A DNA stretch of 64,000 nucleotides from Caenorhabditis remanei (GCF_010183535.1 NC_071330.1:2213717-2277716); one strand, 5' to 3'; shown: positions 24,601-32,823, counted from the stretch's first letter. The notes: generated by a model not told the origin, from the sequence alone. Numbers and translations: made by a program.

Positions 24601-27600
24601 GTCGGGAAAACACTTCAGACGTTACAAACTACTGCAACTCATAAGTTACGGTAGCTTCGGAGCCGTCTATGAGGCCGAGACAACGTCAACGACAGTGGCC
24701 GTGAAACTGAGTACGGATAAGGATTCGATGGATAACGAGTCGGAAATATTGATCGATTTGATGGGATTGGATTGTGTGCCGAGTTGGTTGTGGAGAGGAT
24801 TCGAGAATGATTACGAAGTTTTGGGTGAGTAAAAAACCGGCTAATTCTGGCTAAAAATATAATTTAGAGGTCATGAAAATGTGTTTTCATTCTGAAGAAA
24901 TGAGTTTTTCGTTAAAAAAATCTGAAAAGTTTGCCCAGAATTTCAAAAAAGTGATCTTTTCACGAATTTTTGGCTGAAAATTGACTTTTATTCATGAAAA
25001 AGCCATTTTCTAGTTCCTTTTGTATTGGTTAAAATTGAACATTAAAATGTGTTTTTATTCCAAAAAACAGAATTTTTCGTGGAAAAAAAATTAGGAAATT
25101 TCAAAAAAGTTTTTTTTTCTCGAATTTTTGGCTGAAAATGAGCTTTTTATTCATAAAAACTTCTTTTTTTTTATTTTAAAATTGGTTCTTTTTGCTAAAA
25201 ATTGAGCTATTTTGAGATTTCGGTGAAATTCTTGTCCGGCGCGCCTGCGTCGCGTTTTTGAGATGAGAAACGGTAGAAATCCGTTGAAATCTTCTTAAAA
25301 TTTGCAAAAATTAGCGGTTTGACGCATTTTTGAACTTATTGGAGGTGAAAATCGGTCTGGCGTACCTTTGGCGCGTTTTAGAACTGAAAAAAGTTCAAAT
25401 CAATGAATTTCGTCATAAAATTGCACGAAAAGTGAGTCAGGCGCACCTTTGACGCCTTTTTTAAACTAAAAACATCTGAAATCGATAAATATCGCCTTAG
25501 AATTGCACGAAACATGAGTCAGGCGCACCTTTGACGCGTTTTCTATTACGGTAGATATTTGGGCAGCCAGGATGTCATGGTTCCTAACTGGCGCACCTTT
25601 GACGCGTCTTTAAACTAAAAACATCTGAAATTGATGAGTATCGCCTTCAAATTGCACGAAAAGTGAGTCAGGCGCACCTTTGACGCGTTTGTGAACTGAA
25701 AAAAAGCTGAAATCAATGAATATCGTCAAAAAATTGCAAGAAAAATGAGTCAAGCGCACCTTTGACGCGTTTTGAACTGAAAACAGCCAATCCCTAAATC
25801 TGATAAATTTCAGTGATGCGAATGAGTTACAATCTGGATCTTCACGCTCTGCGTCTCCTCAATTTCTCTCAAACCTTCTCCAAATCGACCATCCAGAAAT
25901 TCCTGCTTCAAGCGCTCTCAGCTCTCGAATCCATTCACTCTCGTGGTATAATCCATCGAGATGTGAAGGCCGACAACTTTCTGTGCTCAGTTCCATCGGG
26001 TCCCAACAACACCGTCCGGATTCAGATAACAGATTTCGGTTCAGCAGCGAGATATTTGGATGGAGATGGAAATTTCTGGGATGGAGATGAGAGAAATTTC
26101 AATTTGATGAGACACGCGACACCGAATATGATGGATGGAGGAAGGGCATCGCCAGTGGATGATGTGCTCCAATTGTCATATTGTGCTCTTCACATTGATA
26201 ATAATCACAAGAAACAGTTTCAGTGGATGGACGAGCAGTTGAACGATTGGAAGAATGCATTGGTAGGTGAAGGTATTGGCGCCAACATTCAAAATTTTTC
26301 GGAAAAAAGTCAAATTTTCGACTATCCTTCATTCAGAATTAGAAGGTATTCTCAAAAATCATCTAAAATTTTCACTTTTTCGATGAAAATTTGAAAAAAC
26401 TGGTTTTTTTAAAGGCTCCCAAGTCTGGCACAATCTGGTGGCCTAGAAAAACAAACTTCGGCCAGGATTTGCTTTGCATCGTTTTCGTCGGATTGGGACC
26501 CATTTAAAAGAGATCGGTGGCCGTTATGCGGTTTTCTAGGCCACCGCGATGATTTCAAGTCGTGAAATCGAGCCGAATATTTGTCGAAAATTTTGTTGAT
26601 ATTTTGGTGGCCTAGAAACCGAAAACTCGGCCATCAAATAGACTTTAAGGACGCAAGAATACATTGGTAGGTGAAGGTATTGGCGCCAACATTCAAAATT
26701 CAAAATTTTTCGAATTTCTTCCTCGAAAAAGGGAAATTTTCGACTATTATTCAGAATTAGAAGATATTCTCAAAAATCATCAAAAATTTTCACATTTTCG
26801 ATGAAAATTTGAAAAAAAAACTGGTTTTTTTTGAAGGGCCTTTTTTTTTTTTTCTTCATCTCGTCCCGTTGCAAGTCTGGAAAAATCTGGTGGTCTTGAA
26901 AAAAACTTTCACCAAACTTCGGCAAGCATCTGGGAGAACAAGAGATCGGTGGCCGTTGTTTGGTTTTCTAGGCCACCGCGATGATTTCTAGCCGAATTTC
27001 GCCAAAAATGATACTTTCGAGGCCTAGAACTCCAAAACTCGGCCCTCAAATAGACTTTAAGGACGAACAAGTGTTTCTTAGGCGATAAAAATGTAGAAAT
27101 AACAAATTTTCGTCAAATCCAGGATGATCTCTGTCTGAAGCTAGAAATATATATATTTTTTGTGATCTACAAACTCAAAACTAGGATGATGCTCCAAATT
27201 TGAAATCGACTATCTGCAGCCATTTTTGCTTAAAATCTGCCATTTCAACTCTAAGAAGCTCCTAAAAACTCAAAATTTGAAGTTTCCAGTACTCAAAAAC
27301 CCATAAAAATCCTCCAATTTTTCAGATTCATCTGCCCGAACTGACACTCCACCCAAAATCCATGTGGCTTTTGGATTTTTTCGAAGAGATTGGCGAGTTC
27401 GAGGGCACCACCGCAGTGGACTACGCACCGATTCGGAAAGCGATAGTGAATATGAAGACTGGGGAAGACGCGTTCGGAGATTTGTGTCTAACAGAGGTGG
27501 ATGGGAAGTTGTGTCTTTTGTGAATTGTATTTATGCGAATTTTTGAGTTTTTCAGTGTCAGTGAATAAAAGCATAATAGTTTTTCCAACTGCGCTCTACT

Positions 27601-30600
27601 GGAATCCTCTAGAGAAATCCGTATTTTTCACTGCGTCTCTCAATTTCGCGCGCATTTTCCTTCCGCTTCGGTAGAGCACATTTGTAAAAACCATACTTGC
27701 AAATCGTGCCGAAACGGGCCGGCGCGTAACTCTCTTAAAACTCAATATTATGAGGTGAAAAATATACCAAAATGTAGATCTCGACGAGTTCTATGTCTGT
27801 CTCCTGCTACGGGCCGGAAGGCTATTTGTTATTGCGCCGCGGGCCGGGAAAAAGTGCCAAAAAACGTGAAAATGGCAAAAAAAAACCATTCTAGCCCAGC
27901 CTGCGGCACATTAACGAATAGCCTTCCGACCGGCACCGGGCCATTTCGCCACCAGACGTTTCGCCACCAAATAATGGAGAATTTCCAAAGCTTAATAGGG
28001 ATAAAAACATTCCACTAGTACGCTTCGATTATGCTTATTAAAGTGATGTGCTTTTTTCCCTATTAAGCTTTGGAAATTCTCCATTTTTCGGTGGCGAAAC
28101 GTCTAGTGGCGAAATGTCCCGGAGCCTTCCGGCCCGTAGTGGGTCACGGAGATAGAACTCGTCGAGATCTACATTTTGGTATATTTTCCAGCCCATAACG
28201 TTGAGTTTGTAGCGAGTTACGCGCCGGCCCGTATCGGCCAGGTTTTCAAGTATGGTAAAAAGTGTCAGGGTGATATATTTTACCTGCTCATCATCTCGAA
28301 TTTCAGCCAAAACTTTCGATGCCTCATTACTAATCGCATTGATATGAGAGTGTTTGAGTCTATGATATACTTCATCTCTCAAATGAACTTCCTTCTCAAT
28401 CTTCTCATCAAATGGATTCCCATCCTTATCCCCCTGATTCGTGAACTCTGTCTCTGGAACTTTCACCGAATTCACCATTCCAATCCCATAAATTTCATCG
28501 AGTAATCCGAAAAATGTGAGTTGAGAGAGCATTGGAGTCAACGGATCCAGCCATCGATCGATCAGAACTATTCGATTGATTTTCAAGAGTCCCTCAATCG
28601 GATCCGCATTCTTCAACAAATGATCCGCTTCCGTTGAACTCCGAACTTTTTTCATCATTCTCGCCACGTCGGTCGCCCATTTTCCCTTCGAATAGATCGA
28701 CATTGGTCTCTGATGGGTAGAAGGGGACCGTCCACGACACATATCCACGAGTTGGTTCAAAGCGACGGCGCATTTATGGAGATGTGTCCAGTCGCCGTTG
28801 ATGAGCAGTCTGGATATATAGAAATTGTTGATTTTCGGGAGGTGAATCGTTTTCGCCGAAAATTTTCATTGCTTTAAGGCGAAAAATCGCGTCACCGGTG
28901 GGCCAGACTCGTTTTAGAGACGATTTTTTAGACTTTTACAAACGCGTCCACTTTTTTTATATCTTCAAAAAACGCATACTTGCAACGGGCCGGGCCGGGC
29001 CGGGCCGTGACAAGAATTCCCAAGGCCCGGCCCGAAGGCCTGGCTGAAAAATTTGAACTGAAATTTTTTTGAATTTTTTCCCAAAAATGTCGAATTTTTG
29101 ACTATACTTCAGAATTCAATCAAAAGATGGTTTTGCATCAAAAAATTGAAATTTTTAATGTAAAATTTCAAAAAAATTCAAAAAATTTGGTAAAAAATAG
29201 GTAACTTTTTTTTGAAGGGCCGTAAATTTGCAAGTATGAAAAAACGTCACGTTTGCTTAATTTTTCAAACGAAATTCCTATTTCTGGACATCCGGAAACT
29301 CAGATACACCGACAGACTTAACTATTTGTATTTTTATCAAAAATGCGCTCACGACGCACCAGACACTCATCAAATTTATGACTGTTTTAGGTTGAAAAGC
29401 GCGCCGACAGGTGCCCCAGAACTGTGAGAAAATTTTTCGAAAATTTCTGACTGAAAAAAAAATGTAAAAACGCGTCACAGGTGCGCCAGATATTATAAAA
29501 ACGGGAAGCTCACTTGAATAAAAAACGCATCTAAAGCGCGCCAGACACACCAAATACGAGTGTGAGATTCCAGAACGCGTCTTAGATACGCCAGAGTATT
29601 CCATTACTCTGATAAAAACGCGACAAAGGTGCGCCTGACTTTACATTTTTGCAAATTTCTGAATGTTTTCAATCGATTTTTTGTTTGAAAAACGCGTCAA
29701 ATTCGCCCCAGTCTTGCAAAAAAAACGCGTCAAAAACACGCCAGCCTGCCTACCTCGATGCGATTTGTGGACTTGACAACGACAAACACTCTCCGTCACG
29801 TGGCAACCAGCATAGGGGGATCTCTTTCACCGATTCGAGACGTTCCCAGTACTGAAAATTAGAGATTTTTAGGACACGCCCACTTTTTTTGCAGTTTTGC
29901 CGCATAAACTCGCAAAAATTTGAGAAAAAACCCATTATTTCTAGTGGAAAACATAGAAAATTACTCACCTTTCCCTCATTTCTCAACTTCAAACTCTCTC
30001 GAACAACGTACCACGCTTCTGGGATAAAGAACACTTGGTACAGGATTTTCTGCAATAAAAATTGATTTATTTTCGACATTTTCAGCCAAAAAATCCTCCG
30101 ATTTTCACGCTTTTCACCTACCGTATCATTTCGCACATTATCGATATAATCACACAATAAATCCAGGGAAACCATCGTTGGCGCCAAGAAGAAGACGACA
30201 TGAGGCGTTGTGGCAATCTTTTTCGTCTCGATTGAGTGATTTGCGACCACTCCGTGAGCGGCGAGCACAGACGCACCGGCGAACTGGAAATTAGATAAAT
30301 GGGGAATTTTCGAAAAACTTGCATTTCAAAAATGTTTGATCGAAAAAACTGAAAAATTCGAAAAAAAAAATTCAAAAAAACTATATGAAAAAAAGGCAAA
30401 TACTCATTTACTACCTACTCATTTACTACCAATTGCTCATTTACTACCTTACTCATTTACTACTTCAACTCATTTACTACCGTTTGCTCATTTACTACTT
30501 TGACTCATTTACTACTTTTTACTCATTTACTACTTTGGAGCGATATGCTGGGATTCACTTTTCACCATTCTCTTAGGCTTAGGTTTCTTAGAAATTCGGC

Positions 30601-32823
30601 AAGCAATTGACAAATACGATGAATAACCGTATTCGTCAATTTTTTCCAAATTTCTAAGAAACCTAAGCCTAAGAGAATGGTGAAAAGTGAATCCCAGCAT
30701 ATCGCTCTAAAGTAGTAAATGAGTAAAAAGTAGTAAATGAGTCAAAGTAGTAAATGAGTAAATGGTAGTAAAAGAGTAATGGTAGTAAATGAGTAAGGTA
30801 GTAAATCAGCAATTGGTAGTAAATGAGCAGGTAGTAAATGAGTATTTGCCGAAAAAAATGAGTTTTTCGGAGTCAAAAATCTTGAATTTATTAGCGCGCT
30901 ACGCGTCTCACAACCGCGCTCTACCGAAACCAACGAAAATAGTGTGCAAAATTGAGAGACTCAGAGAAAAAGAGACATTTTTCAAGGGCATTTCGGTGGA
31001 GCGCAGTTGTAAGAACTGTGCTGTGCTGATATATGAAAACTGTAAGTATTTCAAGGAAAAATCCCCCAAAACCTGTGTACTCACGTACAAAATTGAAGAA
31101 ATTTCAGGAAAAATCGAAAAATCACAATTTTTGTTATTTATTTCAGTAGAAATTCCTAAAATTTCGCGAGAACCACCGAAAAACTTTCCAGATTAAACAT
31201 TTTTTCGGTTTTTTTTCAGGTGCTGCTGAAATTTTCAAAAATTTAGTAACAACAATAGTGATTTTTCGGTTTTTCCTGAAATTTTTGTCTAATTTTGTAC
31301 TCAAAAACAGGTTTCTGGGGGTCGTTCCTTGAAATGTTTACAGTTTTCAAACAAATTCAAGATTTTTGACTCCGAAAAACTCATTTTTCTTGTCAGACAG
31401 TTTTTTTGAAATTTTTTTTCGAATTTTTTGGTCAAAAATGTTCGAAAAAAAAGTTTGGAGTGTCCTGAAATCCGAAAATCTGCATTATTTTCGTATGACA
31501 GTGATTAAAAACTATCTGGGGCACCGTCGACGCGCTTTTTTTTCTAATACAGTCATAACATTGAATTTGATGTGTATCTGGTGCGTCGTGAGCGCGTTTT
31601 TCGTAGAAAACTGAAAAATTCTTTATTTTTGAACAGAAAACACAACGATTCAAGTCTGTCAGTGTATATGAGTGTCCGGATGTCCAGAAATAGGAATTTC
31701 GTTTGAAAAAATCAAGCAAACTTGACATTTTTTGAAGATATGAAGGCACAGAGTACGCGGCTGGCGCGCCTTGGTCGAGTTTTTTGAAAAATTCGCTATC
31801 CGATGGTGCATACAGTTGTCCGTATGTCCAAAAATCAGAATTTGAACGAAAACTGGAGACAATGTGGAGTCTGGCGCGCCGTGGGCGCTTTTTTACGCAT
31901 TACGCACGATTTCCCACCGAAAAATTCGATAATTTACACACATCGGTGTGTCTGTTTGTCCAGATGTCCGGAAGTTGGGTTTTAGTAAGAAATATTATCA
32001 TGAACTACTAGAAAATTACAGTTTTATGTTGTTTTCGAGAAAAAACCTGTTAGTTTTTCGGAAATCTCGCATTTTTGAAATTTTTGAAAAAAAAACCTTG
32101 TTTCCATACGAAATTTCATACTTTTTTGTAGATTTTTATCAGTTTTCTCGTACCAAATTAACTCTATGCATAACACTCCGATCCCTATCCCAAACTATCG
32201 TCTTGTTACCATCCAGTGAGTCGAGAATCGAGAAGAGAAGATTTCTGCTGTATTCGTTGGCACTTTTGATCTCGTTCTGCAAAAAAATTATAGGATTTTT
32301 GACAAAAAACATGGAAAATAGGCTTAAAATTTTTCGATTTTTCAAGTTTTTTGACAAGAATTTATCAGTTTTTAGTGTCAAAACGTCGAAAAACAGCATT
32401 TTACACATACTTGTCACGGGCCGGGCCGAAATCAGGAAAAATCTCGGCCCGGCCCGCTCGGCCCGTTTTGAAACATTTGTTCAAAACATTTTGAGTTTTT
32501 GAACTTTTTTTTGGAAATTTTTTGGAAAAAGTATAGTTTTCGAATAAACATTTAAAATTGAATCAAAAAGTGGATATGTATGATAATGTAAGCATTTTTA
32601 CTGTTTTTTTCGAAAAATTTCAAAAAAAAAATTTGTAAATATGGGTACCCATTTTTGAATCCGGGCCGCCGGGCCGGGCCGGGCCAAGAGAAATTTCGGC
32701 CCGGCCCGGCCCGATTTTTGACAAGTATGATTTTACACTAAAAAATCAAGAAATATGACTCACTGTTCCCTCCCAATTGAGAATTGCAGCCGCATCGTCT
32801 CGGTCATCACTACCTGCTGCCAT
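12694..32823 (-). CDS. vps-33: Vps33 (Sec1/Munc18-family) vacuolar sorting protein
   Basis: Eight minus-strand exons join in frame to 609 codons: 32823-32764 (ATG), 32276-32154, 30283-30122, 30049-29969, 29851-29754, 28809-28284, 23734-23572 and 13310-12694 (TGA). Length fits the family (about 600 residues). Marks include NKTIVWDRD near the N terminus, KIATTPHVVFFLAPTMVSLD, NRIVLIDRWLDPLTPMLSQL followed by TFFGLLDEIYGI, SEASKVLAEIR-like text in exon 6, LRLISVHSLTCGGLK in exon 8, and TCIFVIGGLTRSEMALIREN, which matches the Vps33 'FFLGGVTFAEIAALR' signature. Vps33 is the SM subunit of the HOPS/CORVET tethers and chaperones SNARE assembly at late endosomes and lysosomes. Nematodes have two paralogues; neighbourhood to an SLC12 gene suggests vps-33.1, by memory only. 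Two introns host four or more antisense genes. Confidence 0.92.
13345..13460 (-). repeat. Two inverted GGCGCACCTTTGACGCG motifs
   Basis: AAAACGCGTCAAAGGTGCGC near 13350 and GAAACGCGCCAAAGGTACGC near 13432 lie just upstream of Vps33 exon 8, in sense orientation relative to Vps33. Confidence 0.65.
13610..13898. mobile_element. hAT-like MITE, left end lost
   Basis: The right end TTCCGCACAACTCTG at 13898 and the interior (CGGAAGTCGGAAGTA, then TTTTTCGCAAAAATTTCAAA) match the element at 6283-6748. No intact CAGAG left end or matching duplication is visible, so the copy is truncated or eroded. Confidence 0.6.
13907..14202. mobile_element. hAT-like MITE (CGGAGTTTCATGG / CCATGCAACTCTG)
   Basis: Left end CGGAGTTTCATGGAATTCC (a decayed CAGAGTTGCATGG) and right end CACTTCCATGCAACTCTG. 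Flanks GTCTGGAC (13899-13906) and GTCTGGGC (14203-14210) match at 7 of 8. It abuts the previous element, so the two inserted next to each other. Confidence 0.75.
14484..18150 (+). CDS. Single-pass protein tyrosine phosphatase, nested antisense in Vps33 intron
   Basis: Five exons: 14484-14530, 15177-15491, 15541-15637, 17081-17489 and about 17828-18150 (TAA), about 396 residues. The first three junctions are clear and in frame; the fourth intron (weak donor GA|GTTTTT, acceptor CACCAAG) was chosen to keep frame and is uncertain. Residues 16-40 form a membrane segment (FSIIFITGFTVTAILLLWC) after a 15-residue N terminus. The PTP domain follows: IHGNRIRSRDNTVFYATQ resembles the usual 'A.Y...YIATQGP', then FLNLIWKDEIEVVVMLGPTR, ITHFQYVSWNDKDVPPNGF (usual 'Q..Y..WPD.GVP', here WND), and PIIVHCVEGVGRT with the CX5R loop intact. 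It should dephosphorylate phosphotyrosine on the cytoplasmic side if active. Poly(A) signal AATAAA at 18196-18201. Small PTPs of this kind are expanded in nematodes. Confidence 0.82.
14715..15045. mobile_element. Degenerate hAT-like MITE in PTP intron 1
   Basis: GAAGAGTTGTCCGGAATTCC on the left and CTTCCGCACAACAACG on the right enclose CGGATAAGGAAGTTTACTTC and ATTTTCGCGAATTTTATGAA, shared with 6283-6748. The ends are eroded and no target duplication is convincing. Confidence 0.55.
15695..16145. mobile_element. hAT-like MITE in PTP intron 3
   Basis: It begins CAGAGTTGTACGGAATGCC and ends GGACAACTCTG. Left duplication CCGTATAG (15687-15694). The right copy was itself cut by the next element: CCGTA lies at 16146-16150 and the remaining TAG at 16578-16580. 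Rejoined, the duplication is 8/8. Confidence 0.88.
16151..16569. mobile_element. hAT-like GGGCCGGGCC MITE inserted at the end of another MITE
   Basis: Ends are CAGACTTGTCACGGGCC and GGCCCGATTTTTGACAAGTCTG. Perfect 8-bp duplications CTGCCGTA flank it at 16143-16150 and 16570-16577; the target straddles the last three bases of the element at 15695-16145. Long GGGCCGGGCC / GGCCCGGCCC tracts occupy both inner arms. Confidence 0.9.
16700..16905. repeat. GGCCTAGAAACCCAA inverted repeat
   Basis: GATCAGTGCTGGCCGAACTT then GGGTTTCTAGGCCA on the left face TGGCCTAGAAACCCA then GGCCAGAACTGATC on the right, flanked by GCGAATTTTCCGCTCGAAAA and its inverse. Related GGCCTAGAAA words occur at 17590-17745, 26435-26645, 26880-27055, 32960-32995, 59795-59870 and 62825-63250. 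Confidence 0.7.
18196..18201 (+). terminator. Poly(A) signal of the PTP gene
   Basis: AATAAA 46 nt after the TAA at 18150 in a TAATAATAATAAAAT context. Confidence 0.6.
18288..18740. mobile_element. Tc1-like palindromic MITE
   Basis: Left end CAGTACCGGACAAAAAGGTA and right end TTTTTTGCCCGGTACTG, flanked by TA at 18286-18287 and 18741-18742. The TIR resembles the Tc1 end CAGTGCTGGCCAAAAAGATA. The two arms (GGGTTGGACAGAGCAAAAAT and inverse) form almost the whole element. It has no transposase. Confidence 0.85.
18743..18985. mobile_element. Truncated hAT-like MITE
   Basis: GTTGTACGGAATGACATTTC on the left and CCGAACAACAATGG on the right resemble the CAGAGTTGTACGG family, with CCGGAATCCGGAAC inside. 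The ends are mutated and it abuts the Tc1-like element. Confidence 0.5.
19276..19456. mobile_element. hAT-like MITE in duplication unit 1
   Basis: Ends CAGAGTTGTACGGAATGCC and CCGGACAACTCTG, with perfect 8-bp duplications TCATACAG at 19268-19275 and 19457-19464. The paralogous block near 22061 reads TCATACAAATATC with no insertion, so it is an empty site. Confidence 0.92.
19817..20161 (+). CDS. Unrecognised small basic protein, tandem copy 1
   Basis: An intronless frame of 114 residues, ATG at 19817 in ATCAATATGTC. No family was recognised. The protein has no signal peptide or membrane segment. It starts SIISKPLPTQSWAI, has IKDFETGEIEWISYTERKH and a hydrophilic, Lys/Arg/Gly-rich tail (RPSKGEKILVNGG, then TGRGKPGKINRG, ending SIQQPK). 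Conservation of the reading frame across three copies, with changes that are mostly silent or conservative, supports coding. The 5' region lacks the extra bases (AATATAATG) seen in the other two copies before the ATG. AATAAA lies at 20431-20436. The gene is antisense to Vps33, inside its 10-kb intron. Confidence 0.72.
   Translation: MSIISKPLPTQSWAIAIKDFETGEIEWISYTERKHETTYGGNLHWTSQLKLEHFTDPIYSKEENPLFKKRPSKGEKILVNGGQSGVATGRGKPGKINRGAEAKIQKNVSIQQPK
20431..20436 (+). terminator. Poly(A) signal of small gene copy 1
   Basis: AATAAA in TTGATGGGAATAATAAATAT; the same context occurs after copies 2 (21673-21678) and 3 (22975-22980). Confidence 0.55.
20808..21830 (+). repeat. Tandem segmental duplication, unit 2
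   Basis: Starts AACTTATTGAGTTTTCGATG and ends in the 3' flank with GGGAAACGCGTCAAAGGTGC. It carries small gene copy 2. Confidence 0.75.
21080..21424 (+). CDS. Unrecognised small basic protein, tandem copy 2
   Basis: Intronless, 114 residues, ATG at 21080 in CAATATAATGTC. It differs from copy 1 in SAISKPLP, in HFADPIYSDEENPLFKKRPS and in VNGGGQSGVTTGRKTGKINR, all in-frame. The same 3' flank with AATAAA (21673-21678) follows. Function unknown. Confidence 0.72.
   Translation: MSAISKPLPTQSWAIAIKDFETGEIEWISYTERKHETTYGGNLQWTSQLKLEHFADPIYSDEENPLFKKRPSKGEKILVNGGGQSGVTTGRKTGKINRGAEAKSKKNASIQQPK
21812..23280 (+). repeat. Tandem segmental duplication, unit 3
   Basis: Starts with the upstream block GCGCCTGACTCTCTAGCAAA as in unit 1 and carries small gene copy 3. 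Two further degenerate 3'-flank pieces follow at about 23030-23110 and 23150-23285. Confidence 0.75.
22412..22753 (+). CDS. Unrecognised small basic protein, tandem copy 3
   Basis: Intronless, 113 residues, ATG at 22412. It has one extra residue near the start (KPLPITQSWAI) and a four-residue shortening in the tail (GKINRETKIQKN against GKINRGAEAKIQKN in copy 1, net change in multiples of three). Indels that keep frame argue that the protein is selected. AATAAA at 22975-22980. Function unknown. Confidence 0.72.
   Translation: MSIISKPLPITQSWAIAIKDFETGEIEWISYTERKHETTYGGNLQWTSQLKLEHFTDPIYSKEENPLFKKRPSKGEKILVNGRGQSGVATGRKTGKINRETKIQKNASIQQPK
23805..24330. repeat. GTTTCGAAACGTCC degenerate array
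   Basis: About thirty words such as GTTTCGAAACGTC, CGGTTTCAAAACGTCC and GTTTTGAAACCAG in the Vps33 intron upstream of the kinase gene. It is the complement-type counterpart of the array at 7430-8235. Confidence 0.7.
24575..27523 (+). CDS. CK1-like protein kinase, nested antisense in Vps33 intron
   Basis: Three exons: 24575-24824, 25814-26262 and 27326-27523 (TGA), about 298 residues, all junctions in frame. Visible kinase features: glycine loop ISYGSFGAVYEA, the ATP lysine in VAVKLS, the catalytic loop HRDVKADNF and the metal-binding DFGSAARY. The CK1 mark is the position of APE, here HATPNMMDGGRASPVDD, which parallels the CK1/TTBK 'ASPN...R..DD' type. Length is that of a bare kinase domain. 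Catalytic residues are intact, so it can be active; Ser/Thr kinase activity is expected from the family. Nematodes have a large CK1/TTBK-like set, many of them expressed in sperm (family knowledge). AATAAA at 27564-27569. Exon 2's 3' end is duplicated in the following intron. Confidence 0.88.
25230..25785 (+). repeat. GGCGCACCTTTGACGCG motif array in kinase intron 1
   Basis: Seven forward copies (near 25240, 25358, 25440, 25520, 25592, 25672, 25752), separated by units with GAAATYRATGAATWTCGYC and TGCACGAAAARTGAGTCAGG. Spacing of about 80 bp shows tandem amplification of the whole unit. Confidence 0.8.
26263..26860 (+). repeat. Local duplication around the kinase exon 2 donor
   Basis: GCATTGGTAGGTGAAGGTAT near 26258 recurs as ACATTGGTAGGTGAAGGTAT near 26661, each followed by TGGCGCCAACATTCAAAATT, AGAATTAGAAGRTATTCTCA and GTGGCC-type words. 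The second copy carries a duplicate donor site. Confidence 0.75.
27564..27569 (+). terminator. Poly(A) signal of the kinase gene
   Basis: AATAAA 41 nt after the TGA. Confidence 0.6.
27692..28254. mobile_element. hAT-like palindromic MITE with a second palindrome inside
   Basis: Ends CATACTTGCAAATCGTG and GGTTTTCAAGTATG, with flanks GTAAAAAC (27684-27691) and GTAAAAAG (28255-28262), 7/8. Inner arms GGCCGGCGCGTAACTC and GAGTTACGCGCCGGCC match. The centre (about 27940-28120) is another palindrome: CGCCACCAGACGTTTCGCCA faces GGTGGCGAAACGTCTAGTGG around CTTTGGAAATTCTCCAT. The right end is only 30 bp from the Vps33 exon 6 donor at 28284. Confidence 0.82.
28860..29750 (-). repeat. Inverted GGCGCACC motif array in Vps33 intron 5
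   Basis: Copies such as AAAACGCGTCACAGGTGCGC (29466), AAACGCATCTAAAGCGCGCC (29522), AACGCGTCTTAGATACGCC (29573) and AAAACGCGACAAAGGTGCGC (29608) lie between Vps33 exons 5 and 6, all in the minus orientation, sense to Vps33. Confidence 0.75.
28975..29238. mobile_element. hAT-like GGGCC MITE in Vps33 intron 5
   Basis: Ends CATACTTGCAACGGGCCGGG and AAATTTGCAAGTATG; perfect 8-bp duplications AAAAAACG at 28967-28974 and 29239-29246. Interior has GGCCCGGCCC on the left arm only and AT-rich filler. Confidence 0.9.
30395..30850. mobile_element. Long palindromic MITE with CTCATTTACTAC subrepeats
   Basis: Ends GGCAAATACTCATTTACTAC and its exact inverse, with perfect 8-bp duplications GAAAAAAA at 30387-30394 and 30851-30858. 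Each arm holds seven or eight copies of CTCATTTACTAC, then AGCGATATGCTGGGATTCAC and CTCTTAGGCTTAGGTTTCTT; the arms pair over more than 200 bp. Confidence 0.9.
30855..31390. repeat. Large palindrome interrupted by a GCGCTCTACCG element
   Basis: GAGTTTTTCGGAGTCAAAAA near 30860 faces TTTTTGACTCCGAAAAACTC near 31363; further in, AAGGAAAAATCCCCCAAAAC faces its near-inverse near 31310. The left arm is interrupted at 30890-31031. Half of the same family lies at 52915-53090. Confidence 0.75.
30890..31031. repeat. GCGCTCTACCG short palindromic element, copy 2
   Basis: The interior GAGAGACTCAGAGAAAAAGA and the TIR core are shared with 843-983. The opposite arm of the surrounding palindrome lacks it, so it inserted later. 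Confidence 0.75.
31510..31905 (+). repeat. GGCGCACC motif array in Vps33 intron 2
   Basis: CTGGGGCACCGTCGACGCGC (31515), CTGGTGCGTCGTGAGCGCGT (31577), CTGGCGCGCCTTGGTCGAG (31760) and CTGGCGCGCCGTGGGCGC (31871), with GTGTCCGGATGTCCAGAAAT phrases. Here the orientation is antisense to Vps33. Confidence 0.7.
32408..32729. mobile_element. hAT-like GGGCC MITE in Vps33 intron 1
   Basis: Ends CATACTTGTCACGGGCCGGG and CCCGATTTTTGACAAGTATG; flanks TTTTTACA (32400-32407) and ATTTTACA (32730-32737), 7/8. The interior AAAGTATAGTTTTCGAATAA and ATGATAATGTAAGCATTTTT is shared with 16151-16569. Confidence 0.85.
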
